Source: Archangium violaceum Cb vi76 (lineage in GTDB: Bacteria > Myxococcota > Myxococcia > Myxococcales > Myxococcaceae). From it: a DNA stretch of 64,000 bases. The position numbers were made by a program, and so were the translations under genes. The DNA lies in NCBI RefSeq assembly GCF_000733295.1, contig NZ_JPMI01000129.1, forward strand, positions 56,272 to 120,271, in the 5' to 3' direction. Within the stretch, counting starts at the first letter, position 1. Each line of letters starts with the position of its first letter. Of this stretch, positions 1 through 8,040 are shown one piece after another. The notes under the pieces were generated by a model. The model had not been told where the DNA came from, did not search any database, and saw only the letters and a list, made by a program, of their open reading frames with translations.

Positions 1-1
1 C

Positions 2-331
2 AAGCCGCTGGAGGCATTGGGGGCGGGGAGCATCCTGCAGGGGGACGCGGGAGGGGCGGACATTTCACCGCTGATTCCGGCGCGGGTGCCGTTCGTGGGG
101 GTGAGGGTGGACAGCAGCCGGTACTTCGACGTGCACCACTCGGAGGCGGACACGTTGGACAAGGTGGACGCGAAGGAGCTGGCGCAGGCGACGGCGGCGG
201 TGGCGTGGGTGAGCTACGTGTTGGCGGAGGTGCCGGGGGTGTTGCCGCGTCCCGAGGCTCCGCCGCCGGCCGAGGCACCGAAGACGCCGAGCGGCGCACC
301 CGTGGGAGCGCCGAAGCCGTCGGCACCGTAA
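2..331 (+). CDS. M28-family metallopeptidase, C-terminal part (truncated by window edge)
   Basis: Only the last 109 residues are present; the start lies upstream of the window. The stretch ending in YFDVHHSEADTLDKVD matches the C-terminal metal-binding block of M28 zinc aminopeptidases, where the His before the Ser-Glu-Ala-Asp segment is a zinc ligand and the HH-ADTLDK pattern is diagnostic. The preceding segment ISPLIPARVPFVGVRVD is the conserved strand before it. The tail after LPRPEA is Pro/Ala-rich and probably disordered. The protein would hydrolyse peptides from the N-terminus, usually as an exported enzyme, but the signal peptide and other ligands are outside the window. Family assignment is good; substrate unknown. 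Confidence 0.8.
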   Translation, partial: KPLEALGAGSILQGDAGGADISPLIPARVPFVGVRVDSSRYFDVHHSEADTLDKVDAKELAQATAAVAWVSYVLAEVPGVLPRPEAPPPAEAPKTPSGAPVGAPKPSAP

Positions 332-410
332 TTCCTCCCAACAGTCATCACCGTCCCCCCCAAGACAGAGCCCCCAGGACAGTTCCCCCAAGTTCCACTG
401 AGCTCAAGAA

Positions 411-465
411 CCCCTCGCCCTCCGGGAGGAGGGACGGGGTGAGGGTATCGAGCCCCCCGGGTTCG
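411..465 (+). repeat. Dispersed GC-rich hairpin element, copy 1
   Basis: The core reads CCCCTCGCCCTCCGGGAGGA followed by GGGACGGGGTGAGGGT and a short CCCGGG tail. It belongs to the family of intergenic palindromic elements seen at least seven times in this window. The inverted CCCTC / GAGGG arms can form a stem in RNA. This copy lies between the peptidase and the next small gene. Confidence 0.7.
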
Positions 466-489
466 TCACCGAGTCCCCGAGAGAAGACC

Positions 490-864
490 ATGAGCAACGA
501 AGCGGATCCGGAGGATCGCCGGACGCCGAGAGAGAGCCGGCTGAAGCAGGAGCACCGGGAGTCCATCCTCGGTGCGCTCAAGCAGGTGCACGAGCGAGTC
601 CACGAGGCCCAACCCGAGGGAGCGAGCCCGATGTTGTCACAGGGCTGGGTGGACCGGAGGAGGCTGCTGCTGGTGGACCTGGCGTTGCACCTGTGTGAGG
701 AGGCGGTGAAGGGGGAGACGGTGGGGACGAGGGAGTTGGCGGAGAAGGTGCACTCGGTGCTGTACGTGGCGAAGGACCTGGCGCCGGGGCACGCATTGGA
801 GAAGGCGGCGGAGCTGGTGCTCGAGGCGCTCGGGGAGGGAGACCCGGACGCGCACGTGGACTGA
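490..864 (+). CDS. Small uncharacterised protein, 124 aa
   Basis: I do not recognise a family. The start at ATG 490 gives a hydrophilic, acidic N-terminus (MSNEADPEDRRTPRESR) followed by a mostly helical body with the segments WVDRRRLLLVDLALHLCEEA and LAEKVHSVLYVAKDLA. There is no signal peptide, membrane segment or cysteine pair, so it is probably cytoplasmic. An in-frame extension upstream to 205 overlaps the peptidase and contains the repeat element, so it was not used. Codon use is strongly GC3-rich like its neighbours, which supports it being real. A hairpin repeat sits on each side, so it may be a single-gene unit. Confidence 0.6.
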   Translation: MSNEADPEDRRTPRESRLKQEHRESILGALKQVHERVHEAQPEGASPMLSQGWVDRRRLLLVDLALHLCEEAVKGETVGTRELAEKVHSVLYVAKDLAPGHALEKAAELVLEALGEGDPDAHVD

Positions 865-870
865 CGCGGA

Positions 871-926
871 TTCAACCCGGGATCTCGATACCCTCACCCC
901 GTCCCTCTCCCGGGGGGAGAGGGGAT
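871..926 (-). repeat. Dispersed GC-rich hairpin element, copy 2
   Basis: On the minus strand this reads CCCCTCTCCCCCCGGGAGAG, then GGGACGGGGTGAGGGT, an ATCGAGATC spacer and CCCGGGTTGAA, the same modular order as copies 3 and 5. It lies between the ends of two convergent genes, the 124-aa protein and the amidase, a position where a hairpin could end transcription from either side. Confidence 0.7.
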
Positions 927-959
927 GGTGCGCGGAGGAGACGCGCGCGTATGCACGGC

Positions 960-2411
960 TCAGAACCCCGGAGGCTTGCGGAAAGCTCCAGTGACATGAG
1001 CCAGTGACTCGGAGAGGGCGAGCAACTCCTCATCGAGCCACCGGCGCCCCACCACCTGGATGCCCAGCGGCAGCGGTGAATCCACCAACTGAGTCAGAGG
1101 CAGGACGACCACGGGGTGGCCGGTGAGGTTGAACACGGAGGTATAGCCCGCGGTGCCGGCCATATAGGGCACGCGCTGTTCATCCACTTCAATCCATTCG
1201 CCGCTGGGCCGGTGGGTGAAGGCCTGTCCCACGGAGACGGGACACAGCCACGCATCCCAGTCGGAGAGAAAGGATTCGACCTGTCCGGTAATCCGGTCGC
1301 GGATGGCGAGTGCCTCGATGTACTCGGGCATTTCAATCTGCATCCCACGGATGACGCCGCGGTTGAGGGTGGCCTCGCCGCGCATGGCGTTGAATCGCAC
1401 GCTGATGGCGAAGCGGAAGAGGAAGGGCATCTCGGAGCCGATCTCCGCGCCGAGCACGCGGCCCCACACCTCCCACAGCTCGTCATAATTGATGTCCTTG
1501 GGCGCCGCACGCTCCACGCGGCACCCGAGCCCTTCCAGGGTGCGCGCGAGTTTCTCCAACGCCGTACGGGTCTCCCGGGTGACGGGGAGGCCGCCCAGCT
1601 CATCGGTCCAGGCGATGCGGTAGTGGCGAGGCTCACGCGGAGGCACCTCGCGCACGGGCAGGGGAGGCACATCGAAGTCCTCATCATCCGGCCCGGCGAG
1701 CAGCTTGAGCCCGAGCCTCAAATCCTCCACACAGCGAGCAAGGGGCCCGGCGGCGCCCTCATACCGCACCCCCCGGGGGCGGCCAGGCAACGGCGGAATA
1801 TGCCCGGAGATGGGGACGCGGTGCTCGGTGGGCTTGAAGCCGAACACGCCGCAGTAGTGCGAGGGGACGCGGATGGAGCCCCCCAGGTCGCTGCCCACCT
1901 CGAAGGGAGACATGCCCGCGGCCACGGCGGCGGCGCCACCGCCGGTGCTTCCCCCAGGAGTCCGCGACTCATCCCACGGATTGCTGGCGCGGCCGAAGAG
2001 ATGCCCACTGGTCTGCAAGTCCAACGTGAGGGTGGGCAGGTTCGTCTTGCCCAGGAGGATGCCGCCGGCGGCCTTGAGGCGGGCGACGACGGTGGCGTCG
2101 TGCGAGGGGATGTGGTGGCGCAGCCGCTTGTAGCTGCTGGTGGTGCGCACCCCGGCCGTCATGAACGAGTCCTTGATGGTGATGGGGACGCCGTGGAGGG
2201 GCCCCCAGGACTCGCCGCGGGCGGTGGCCTCGTCGGCCTGGAGGGCGCGCTCGCGGGCCCGTTCCTCATCCAGGGTGATGAGGGCGTTGAGGCGCGCGTT
2301 GTGTCGGCTCACCTGGCCGAGGTGGACTTCGAGCAACTCCCGGGCCGAGACCTCGCGGGCTCGGACCAGGGCCGCGAGCCGGTGGGCCGAAAGGAAGTGG
2401 AGCTCCTGCAT
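960..2411 (-). CDS. Amidase (amidase signature family)
   Basis: A 483-residue amidase signature enzyme, hydrolysing amide bonds through a Ser-cisSer-Lys triad. Visible motifs are GVPITIKD with the catalytic Lys near residue 80, PGGSTGGGAAAVAAG with the cis-Ser near 155, and GSDLGGSIRVP with the nucleophile Ser near 179, followed by GVFGFKPT. The usual GGSSGGS box is GGSTGGG here, a mild divergence. The start at 2411 was chosen because the family normally begins with a segment like ELHFLSAHRLAALVRAREVS; a 50-residue upstream extension looks non-coding. There is no signal peptide, so it is probably cytoplasmic. GatA is less likely because no gatB or gatC neighbours are present. It is a single gene, divergent from the glycosyltransferase at 2677. 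Confidence 0.88.
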   Translation of the reverse strand: MQELHFLSAHRLAALVRAREVSARELLEVHLGQVSRHNARLNALITLDEERARERALQADEATARGESWGPLHGVPITIKDSFMTAGVRTTSSYKRLRHHIPSHDATVVARLKAAGGILLGKTNLPTLTLDLQTSGHLFGRASNPWDESRTPGGSTGGGAAAVAAGMSPFEVGSDLGGSIRVPSHYCGVFGFKPTEHRVPISGHIPPLPGRPRGVRYEGAAGPLARCVEDLRLGLKLLAGPDDEDFDVPPLPVREVPPREPRHYRIAWTDELGGLPVTRETRTALEKLARTLEGLGCRVERAAPKDINYDELWEVWGRVLGAEIGSEMPFLFRFAISVRFNAMRGEATLNRGVIRGMQIEMPEYIEALAIRDRITGQVESFLSDWDAWLCPVSVGQAFTHRPSGEWIEVDEQRVPYMAGTAGYTSVFNLTGHPVVVLPLTQLVDSPLPLGIQVVGRRWLDEELLALSESLAHVTGAFRKPPGF

Positions 2412-2676
2412 AAGGCGCCGTCCTCCGCGCAATTGCGCTGCGTCGTGGACTCCAAAAGCTAGACACGGGCCATGAGGGCACCGTCGTGCACTGTCCGGAA
2501 GTGTGACCCGGCCGTTCACCACATGGCGGTGGGCGTGCGTGTCTCCGTTGGCCGAGGACACTCGGGGCCTGGGGTGAGGTCACCCGTCACCCGGCGCGGG
2601 TCCGGACCGCACCCCCCGTCAAGCCGTTCCGGTACCCGCCCGGGTCCACTATCCTCCCGACCCCTCAGGAGGACGC

Positions 2677-3465
2677 ATGGCGAGCCAGGAGCCCACGAAG
2701 TCCGAGCGCGCGCACAACTTCATGGCGCTGATGAACCGACTTCGCATCATCGACGACGAGGCGGCCGAGCAGGCGCTGCTCGACGAGCTCTCCCGCCCCA
2801 CCCGTCCCTTCATCCTCTCCTTCCTCAATGCGCACGCGGTGAACCTGGGGTGGAATCAACCAGGCATGTTGGAAGGGCTGCTGCGCTCGGACATGGTGTT
2901 GCGCGACGGCATCGGGGTGAAGCTGGGGCTGAAGGCCTTCCAGCGGCCGGTCGGGCTGAACATGAACGGCACGGACTTCATCCCCAAGGTGGCGCGCACC
3001 TTCAAGGGCCGGAAGGTGGCGCTCTTCGGGACGCGCTCGCCGTGGTTGGACAACGCGCGGCGCACGCTCAAGGAGTGGGGGCTGAACGTGGTGGCGAGCC
3101 AGGAGGGGTTCGACCCGCCGGAGACGTACCTGCGGCTGGCGGCGGAGACGAAGCCGGACCTCATCCTCATGGCGATGGGCATGCCCAAGCAGGAGGAGGT
3201 GTCGGTGAAGCTGCGCGAGGCGCTCACGCACCCGGTGCTCATCGTGAATGGGGGCGCCATCCTGGACTACATCGGCGGCAAGGTGCCGAGGGCGCCGGTG
3301 GTGATGCGCAAGGTGGGGATGGAGTGGCTGTTCCGGCTGGCGGTGGAGCCCAAGCGGCTCTTCAGCCGGTACGTGCTGGGCATCCCCATCTACTTCGCGC
3401 ACGTGGCCGAGGTGCGGCGCTCGGGGGAGACGGGAGAGCCGCCGGGCGGGCGAGCGGTGCGCTAG
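2677..3465 (+). CDS. WecG/TagA/CpsF-family glycosyltransferase (EpsA-like)
   Basis: A 262-residue GT26-type glycosyltransferase that adds a sugar to a lipid-linked intermediate at the cytoplasmic face of the inner membrane. Family hallmarks are FLNAHAVNLG near the N-terminus, VGLNMNGTDFIP, ALFGTR, MAMGMPKQEEV and VNGGAILDYIGGKVPRAP, followed by GMEWLFRLAVEPKRLFSRY. A strong AGGAGG ribosome-binding site lies just before ATG 2677. It heads a plus-strand group with an acyltransferase and an ATP-grasp protein. As I recall, M. xanthus EpsA is of this family and sits next to epsB; here the gene is about 20 kb from the rest of the eps locus and on the other strand, so the EpsA link is an inference. 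Confidence 0.85.
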   Translation: MASQEPTKSERAHNFMALMNRLRIIDDEAAEQALLDELSRPTRPFILSFLNAHAVNLGWNQPGMLEGLLRSDMVLRDGIGVKLGLKAFQRPVGLNMNGTDFIPKVARTFKGRKVALFGTRSPWLDNARRTLKEWGLNVVASQEGFDPPETYLRLAAETKPDLILMAMGMPKQEEVSVKLREALTHPVLIVNGGAILDYIGGKVPRAPVVMRKVGMEWLFRLAVEPKRLFSRYVLGIPIYFAHVAEVRRSGETGEPPGGRAVR

Positions 3466-3534
3466 CGGCAAGGCCCGGGCGCGCTCTGCGCACCCTTGTC
3501 GCGGACTGAGAATTCTGCGTTGCTGAAGGCGCGC

Positions 3535-4659
3535 ATGGAATCCGCCCAGACCGCCCATCAAGCCTTTCTCCGCACCAAGACCTTCGGAGCCCTGGACGGG
3601 CTGCGAGCCCTCGCCATCTTCGCGGTGGTGCTCTACCACGTGCTGGAGGCGCGCGAGGGACTGGTGGGCCGCTTCTACCTGAGCGTCTCGCTCTTCTTCG
3701 CCATCAGCGGGTTCCTGATCACGACGCTGCTCTTGCGCGAGCGGGCCCAGACGGGGACCATCTCGCTCAAGGGTTTCTACGCGAGGCGCTCGCTGCGCAT
3801 CTTCCCGCTCTACTACGCGGTGACGGCGCTCTACATCGTGCTCGTCTCGCTCTTCGAGACGGACCAGGTGGTGCGCGGGGCCTTCTTCGACAACGTGAAG
3901 TACTACCTCACGTACACGTCGAACTGGTTCATCAACCTGGAAGAGGGGCGCATCATCTTCTACTTCGCGTGGTCCATGGCCACCGAGGAGCAGTTCTACC
4001 TGCTGTGGCCCTTCGTGGTGCGCTACTTCAAGAGCACGTGGGGCCCGGTGGTGTTCATGTCGGGGATGCTGGCGGTGGGCATCTTCATGGGCTGGGCGAC
4101 GAAGACGGGCTTCCTGGACACGCGGCACCTGTGGGTGCGGATTCTCGCGAGCATCTCCATCTCGGTGTGCATGGGCTGTCTGTCGGCGTACCTGGTGCAC
4201 TTCCCCAGGCCCTTCGAGTGGACGTGGAAGGTGCTGGGGCAGGTGTGGAGCGTGCCGGTGATGGTGGTGCTGGTGTTCTTCGCCATCTACCGCTACGACA
4301 CGCCGCTGTGGTTGTCCTCGCTGCTGCTGACGCTGATGGTCCTCGCGATGTGCATCCGGCCCCACCACGTGCTGGCGCCGCTGATCGACCACAAGTGGCT
4401 GCGCTACGTGGGCTCCATCACGTACGGCATCTATCTGATGCACATGATTTCGCTGAACATCGTGCGGCGGGTGGTGCCGCACAACCTGGCGCTGTACTAC
4501 GTGCTGACGCTGGCGCTGAGCATCTTCTTCGCGACGCTGAGCTACCGCTACTTCGAGAAGCCGTTCCTGAAGCTGAAGGACCGTTTCGACTGGCGCTCGA
4601 AGAAGCCGGTGGCCGAGGCGCCGCAGCCGGTGGTGAGCACGCCGGTGAATCCGGGCTGA
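3535..4659 (+). CDS. Membrane acyltransferase 3 family (OafA/YrhL-like)
   Basis: A 374-residue integral membrane acyltransferase with about ten hydrophobic segments. The N-terminal FGALDGLRALAIFAVVLYH carries the conserved His (near residue 35), and YARRSLRIFPLYY is the second family motif. WSMATEEQFYLLWP matches the usual WSLSVEEQFYL block. Such proteins O-acylate sugars of exported polysaccharides or lipids. The start at ATG 3535, preceded by GAAGG, is preferred to a TTG 39 bases upstream. It follows the glycosyltransferase after 69 bases and precedes the ATP-grasp gene by 22, so the three probably form one unit modifying a surface glycan. The exact acyl group is unknown. Confidence 0.85.
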   Translation: MESAQTAHQAFLRTKTFGALDGLRALAIFAVVLYHVLEAREGLVGRFYLSVSLFFAISGFLITTLLLRERAQTGTISLKGFYARRSLRIFPLYYAVTALYIVLVSLFETDQVVRGAFFDNVKYYLTYTSNWFINLEEGRIIFYFAWSMATEEQFYLLWPFVVRYFKSTWGPVVFMSGMLAVGIFMGWATKTGFLDTRHLWVRILASISISVCMGCLSAYLVHFPRPFEWTWKVLGQVWSVPVMVVLVFFAIYRYDTPLWLSSLLLTLMVLAMCIRPHHVLAPLIDHKWLRYVGSITYGIYLMHMISLNIVRRVVPHNLALYYVLTLALSIFFATLSYRYFEKPFLKLKDRFDWRSKKPVAEAPQPVVSTPVNPG

Positions 4660-4681
4660 GAGACACGAGGAAGCCGACACC

Positions 4682-5962
4682 ATGACGACGCAGTCCCGTC
4701 CCCCCATCCTGCTGACGATGGCCGACTACTACGGCACGCTGGCCGCGGTGCGCAGCCTGGGCCGTTTGGGGATACCGGTCACCGTGGCCGAGTCCAAGCT
4801 GCTGGCGCCGGCGCGCTGGAGCCGCTACGTGACGAGGCGGGTGGAGTGCCCGGACGTGGGGGACTCGGACGCCTTCCTGGAGTGGCTGATGCGCTTCGGC
4901 GAGGCGGAGCCGGGGCACGTGCTCTACCCGACGAGCGACGACATGGCGTGGCTGTTCGCGCTGCACCGCGAGGAGCTGGGCCAGCACTTCCGGATGTACC
5001 AGCCGGGGGTGGACGTCATCTACGGGCTGCTGAACAAGAAGCGGCTCCACGATTTGTGCGAGGACGTGGGGCTGGACGTGCCGGACACGTGGTTCCCGGA
5101 GGGCGAGGGGGACCTGGAGAAGGTGGCGGCCGAGGCGCGCTTCCCGGTGCTGCTCAAGCCGCAGACGCAGATTCTGTTCGAGAGCCACGTGAAGGGCTCG
5201 CAGGTGGAGCGCGCGAGCGAGCTGTTGCCGCGCTACCGGGAGTTCCTGGAGCGCAACCGGTACGGGCGGAAGCTGCTGGATTACGACGCGAAGGCGAACC
5301 GGCCGATGGTGCAGGCCTTCTACACGGAGGCGGCGCAGAACATCTTCAGCCTGAGCGGCTTCGTGGACCGGACGGGCGAGCTGTTCGTGGCGCGAGGGGC
5401 GTTGAAGGTGCTGCAGCGGCCGCGCAAGCTGGGCATTGGCCTGTGCTTCGAGGAAGTGCCGGTGGAGCCGGAGCTCGCGGAGAAGGTGCGGGCGCTGTGC
5501 GTGAAGCTGGGGTACCACGGCACGTTCGAGGTGGAGTTCATCCGGGCGGGCGGGAAGCAGTTGCTCATCGACTTCAACCCGCGCTTCTACAGCCAGATGG
5601 GGTTCGATATTGCCCGGGGGAGCCCGCTGCCGCTGTTCGTGTACGAGGCGGCGTGTGGGCACGAGGACCGGTTGGGCGAGGTGGCGCGGGAGGCGTTGGG
5701 GTGGAAGGGGGCGGGCCAGTACATCTACTGCCACCGGGGCATCTTCGAGCTGCTGTTGAGGGCGCAGGGGTTGTCGGGGAGGCTGAAGCCGGACGAGGTG
5801 AAGCAGTGGCGCGAGTGGTACGCGCGCAACCGGGAGCGGGCGGTGGACGCGGTCATCGACACGGGGGACTGGGTGCCGTGGATGGTGGACGTGGCCATGC
5901 ACCTGCGCTCGTACGCGAGGCACCCCAAGGGCTTCATCCGGACGATGGTGCTGGACCGGTAG
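4682..5962 (+). CDS. ATP-grasp domain protein (carboxylate-amine ligase-like)
   Basis: A 426-residue soluble protein with the ATP-grasp architecture: an N-terminal nucleotide-like fold (ILLTMADYYGTLAAVRSLG), a central ATP-binding region (FPVLLKPQTQILFESHVKG) and a C-terminal metal site (FEVEFIRAGGKQLLIDFNPR). These enzymes join a carboxylate to an amine or similar nucleophile via an acyl-phosphate. Proteins of this sub-type are common in bacterial polysaccharide and cell-surface clusters. It is 22 bases after the acyltransferase and ends 9 bases before the convergent defence-like pair. Together with its two upstream genes it may add a non-sugar decoration to a glycan; the substrate cannot be told from sequence. 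Confidence 0.8.
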   Translation: MTTQSRPPILLTMADYYGTLAAVRSLGRLGIPVTVAESKLLAPARWSRYVTRRVECPDVGDSDAFLEWLMRFGEAEPGHVLYPTSDDMAWLFALHREELGQHFRMYQPGVDVIYGLLNKKRLHDLCEDVGLDVPDTWFPEGEGDLEKVAAEARFPVLLKPQTQILFESHVKGSQVERASELLPRYREFLERNRYGRKLLDYDAKANRPMVQAFYTEAAQNIFSLSGFVDRTGELFVARGALKVLQRPRKLGIGLCFEEVPVEPELAEKVRALCVKLGYHGTFEVEFIRAGGKQLLIDFNPRFYSQMGFDIARGSPLPLFVYEAACGHEDRLGEVAREALGWKGAGQYIYCHRGIFELLLRAQGLSGRLKPDEVKQWREWYARNRERAVDAVIDTGDWVPWMVDVAMHLRSYARHPKGFIRTMVLDR

Positions 5963-5971
5963 AGGGGCGCT

Positions 5972-6700
5972 TTACAGCTCCAGCGTCTCGAGGCCGTTTT
6001 CCGCCAAGGCCACCTTCAGGATGTCGGTGGCCTGATTCCATCCGGTCCAGTCGTAGCGGCCGAGATCCTCGGCGGAGATCCACTCGGCGAGGCTTGCCTG
6101 CTTCTTCGCGTCGAATCTGCCCCCGAAGGTGTAGAGCAAGCGCTGGAGTTCGGCCTTGGCGTCTCTCTTCAGAGCGTCCTCGTCCGGCACTGGCACGGTG
6201 CAGTGCTCGCGTTCATAGGCGAGTTCGATGGCCCGCTTGCTCGTTAGCCATGCCTGGATCTCCGGCACGGGTTGAAGCAGCGGCACATGAGTGCCGAGTT
6301 CTGAGTTGACCTTGTCCAAGGCATTGGTGACGGCGGTTGATGCTGTGTCAGCGTCATGGGTTGCGACGAGCAGGTCGACAGGCGCTGGGCCTCGCAGTGG
6401 TTTCAGCGGTGCCACGAGCAGGGCGAGCGCATTTGGATCGGCGAGGACTTCGACCATCGAAGGCTGTCGTGGGAGTCGGAGAGCCGGGGGCTGAAGGATG
6501 CGTATCCCGTCACCTTGCTTGATGAGTCCTCGATGCCACGGCTGGCCGCCGTTCAGGAGGGGATAGAGGGCACGCCGCACGAGGATTTCCATCGCCCCCT
6601 GCTGCTCATGTGGGACGGGCTCGAACGGGGGCAGCGTGCGGTTCTTGCCTCGCTCGTCCTTGCCCTCCCCGAGCACGGTGACACGAAGAGGTTTTCTCAT
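5972..6700 (-). CDS. TOPRIM/DUF4276-like partner of an ATPase (putative defence effector)
   Basis: A 242-residue protein starting at ATG 6700, which overlaps the ATPase stop by four bases. Features resembling TOPRIM-type proteins are VTVLGEGKDE near residue 8 (a candidate acidic metal ligand), DLLVATHDADTAS near 110 (a DxD-like motif) and VPEIQAWLTSK near 145, the last reminiscent of the DUF4276 family. The arrangement of an AAA ATPase plus a small TOPRIM-like nuclease is known from anti-phage systems such as AbiL and PARIS, but this is analogy, not homology I can prove. Base composition is visibly less GC-rich than flanking genes, suggesting acquisition. It could instead be an unknown regulatory partner. 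Confidence 0.6.
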   Translation of the reverse strand: MRKPLRVTVLGEGKDERGKNRTLPPFEPVPHEQQGAMEILVRRALYPLLNGGQPWHRGLIKQGDGIRILQPPALRLPRQPSMVEVLADPNALALLVAPLKPLRGPAPVDLLVATHDADTASTAVTNALDKVNSELGTHVPLLQPVPEIQAWLTSKRAIELAYEREHCTVPVPDEDALKRDAKAELQRLLYTFGGRFDAKKQASLAEWISAEDLGRYDWTGWNQATDILKVALAENGLETLEL

Positions 6701-7920
6701 GCTCCAGACCCTGGCACTCCGCCGATCGCTCCCGAGTACCAGAGGTCACCCACGTTCGCCTGGAACTTGTCGATGAGCGTGCGCAGCGCCTCATTCTCCG
6801 GGATGGAGTGAACGAGCGTTCCCGTCTCGCCGCTGTACTCGACGACGCGGATCTCCGAGGGCTCCACCCAGCGCACGAAGTCGACGGATTGGGTCGCAAC
6901 CACGACCCTCAGCGGGTGGCCGGTGAATTCGCCGTTTGCGAGCGAGCGAAGGAATTCGACTCGCTTCCCCATCAGGTGCGGATGGAGGGCTGCTTCTGGA
7001 TCATCGATGAGGAGCGTTCCGTGCGGAGGTGTCGTTGCTCCGGCCCAGAGTAGGAACAAGGTTGTCAGCACACCATCTGCTTCCAGGCTCGCGGGAATCG
7101 GTCGTGTCGAGCGCTGGGTTTCAAAAATCAGGTATTGGATCTTCCCTTCGGAGCCAATGTCGAAGCGGATACGCCGGATGTGGGGAAAGAGATTGTGGAG
7201 ATTCTGCTCGATGGCTTCGAACCGTTCGCTTTCACGGTTTTGTAGAGTCGCCAGAGCGGCAACGAACCCCGAGCCATTAGGCAATACGTCGTTTTTGCGG
7301 TTGAAGGCCAGCATCGACGAGCTGTTGGGTCGGAAATAACGGGCGGTCCCGAAGGACTCCAGGTACTCAAGAAGGCCCGTCGTCTCCTCGCTGAACGGGG
7401 GAATCCTTCCGAGCTGAGAGAGCATCCACGTGATGGAAAATTGGCGTGGCCGCGACAGACTGAGGGGCTGGTCGTGGAGCCTGAACGCCTGAATTTCCGT
7501 GTCCGTGCTGAGCCGACGTCCATTTTGATCCCTCAGTTGTTCATTCAGGATCTGCGGCTTGGCCTTTTGCTCTGACCCCGGTTGCGCAACGATGCTGCTG
7601 CGTACCTGCTCCCAGTCGATGCCGAGCCTCATTTCGTAATCGGGTTGAGTGGAATCGGGCTGGACGAATCCACGGAGGGTGAGGCACTTCTCCGTATCTC
7701 CTCCGTGGATGATCTGGGGCCACCGGGTACCCGTCAGTGAGTAGCCTGCGTATTTTACGTCCTGCAAGGGATGGTTCCGCAGCGTTGCGAACAGCTCGAT
7801 GCCGCGCATCACGGTCGTTTTGCCGGAAGCGTTGGACCCGAGGAGCACCGTCAGGGGGCTGAGCGACAGGCCCGTCTTCTGGATGGAGCCGAGGTTCTCG
7901 ATTTCGATTCGTTCCAGCAT
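6697..7920 (-). CDS. AAA-family ATPase (AAA_15/AAA_21, OLD/RecF-like)
   Basis: A 407-residue ATPase with an ABC/SMC-type head. It begins MLERIEIENLGSIQKTGL with Walker A GSNASGKTTVMRG near residues 29-40 and has a Walker B LLIDDPEAALHPHL near 315. A D/H-loop-like VVVATQSVDFVRW follows, then VVEYSGETGTLVHSI. No nuclease domain is fused; the TOPRIM-like activity may be supplied by the next gene, whose start overlaps this stop by four bases (ATGA). The pair is isolated between polysaccharide and TPR protein genes, and its DNA is less GC-rich than the surroundings. An anti-phage role is inferred from architecture only. Confidence 0.8.
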   Translation of the reverse strand: MLERIEIENLGSIQKTGLSLSPLTVLLGSNASGKTTVMRGIELFATLRNHPLQDVKYAGYSLTGTRWPQIIHGGDTEKCLTLRGFVQPDSTQPDYEMRLGIDWEQVRSSIVAQPGSEQKAKPQILNEQLRDQNGRRLSTDTEIQAFRLHDQPLSLSRPRQFSITWMLSQLGRIPPFSEETTGLLEYLESFGTARYFRPNSSSMLAFNRKNDVLPNGSGFVAALATLQNRESERFEAIEQNLHNLFPHIRRIRFDIGSEGKIQYLIFETQRSTRPIPASLEADGVLTTLFLLWAGATTPPHGTLLIDDPEAALHPHLMGKRVEFLRSLANGEFTGHPLRVVVATQSVDFVRWVEPSEIRVVEYSGETGTLVHSIPENEALRTLIDKFQANVGDLWYSGAIGGVPGSGA

Positions 7921-8040
7921 TCCCGCCGAACATGCCCAGCGGGCCAGAATCGGTCAACGTCCGGCAATCGACGAGCGTTGAGCGTCCTGTCCATGGAACC
8001 GGACTTGAGGGCACGGGCCGACTCGGGCATTGGAGCGCTC

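Noticed and set aside
205..864. Upstream extension of the 124-aa protein
   Set aside because: It overlaps the peptidase gene and runs through a dispersed repeat element; the ATG at 490 is the sensible start.
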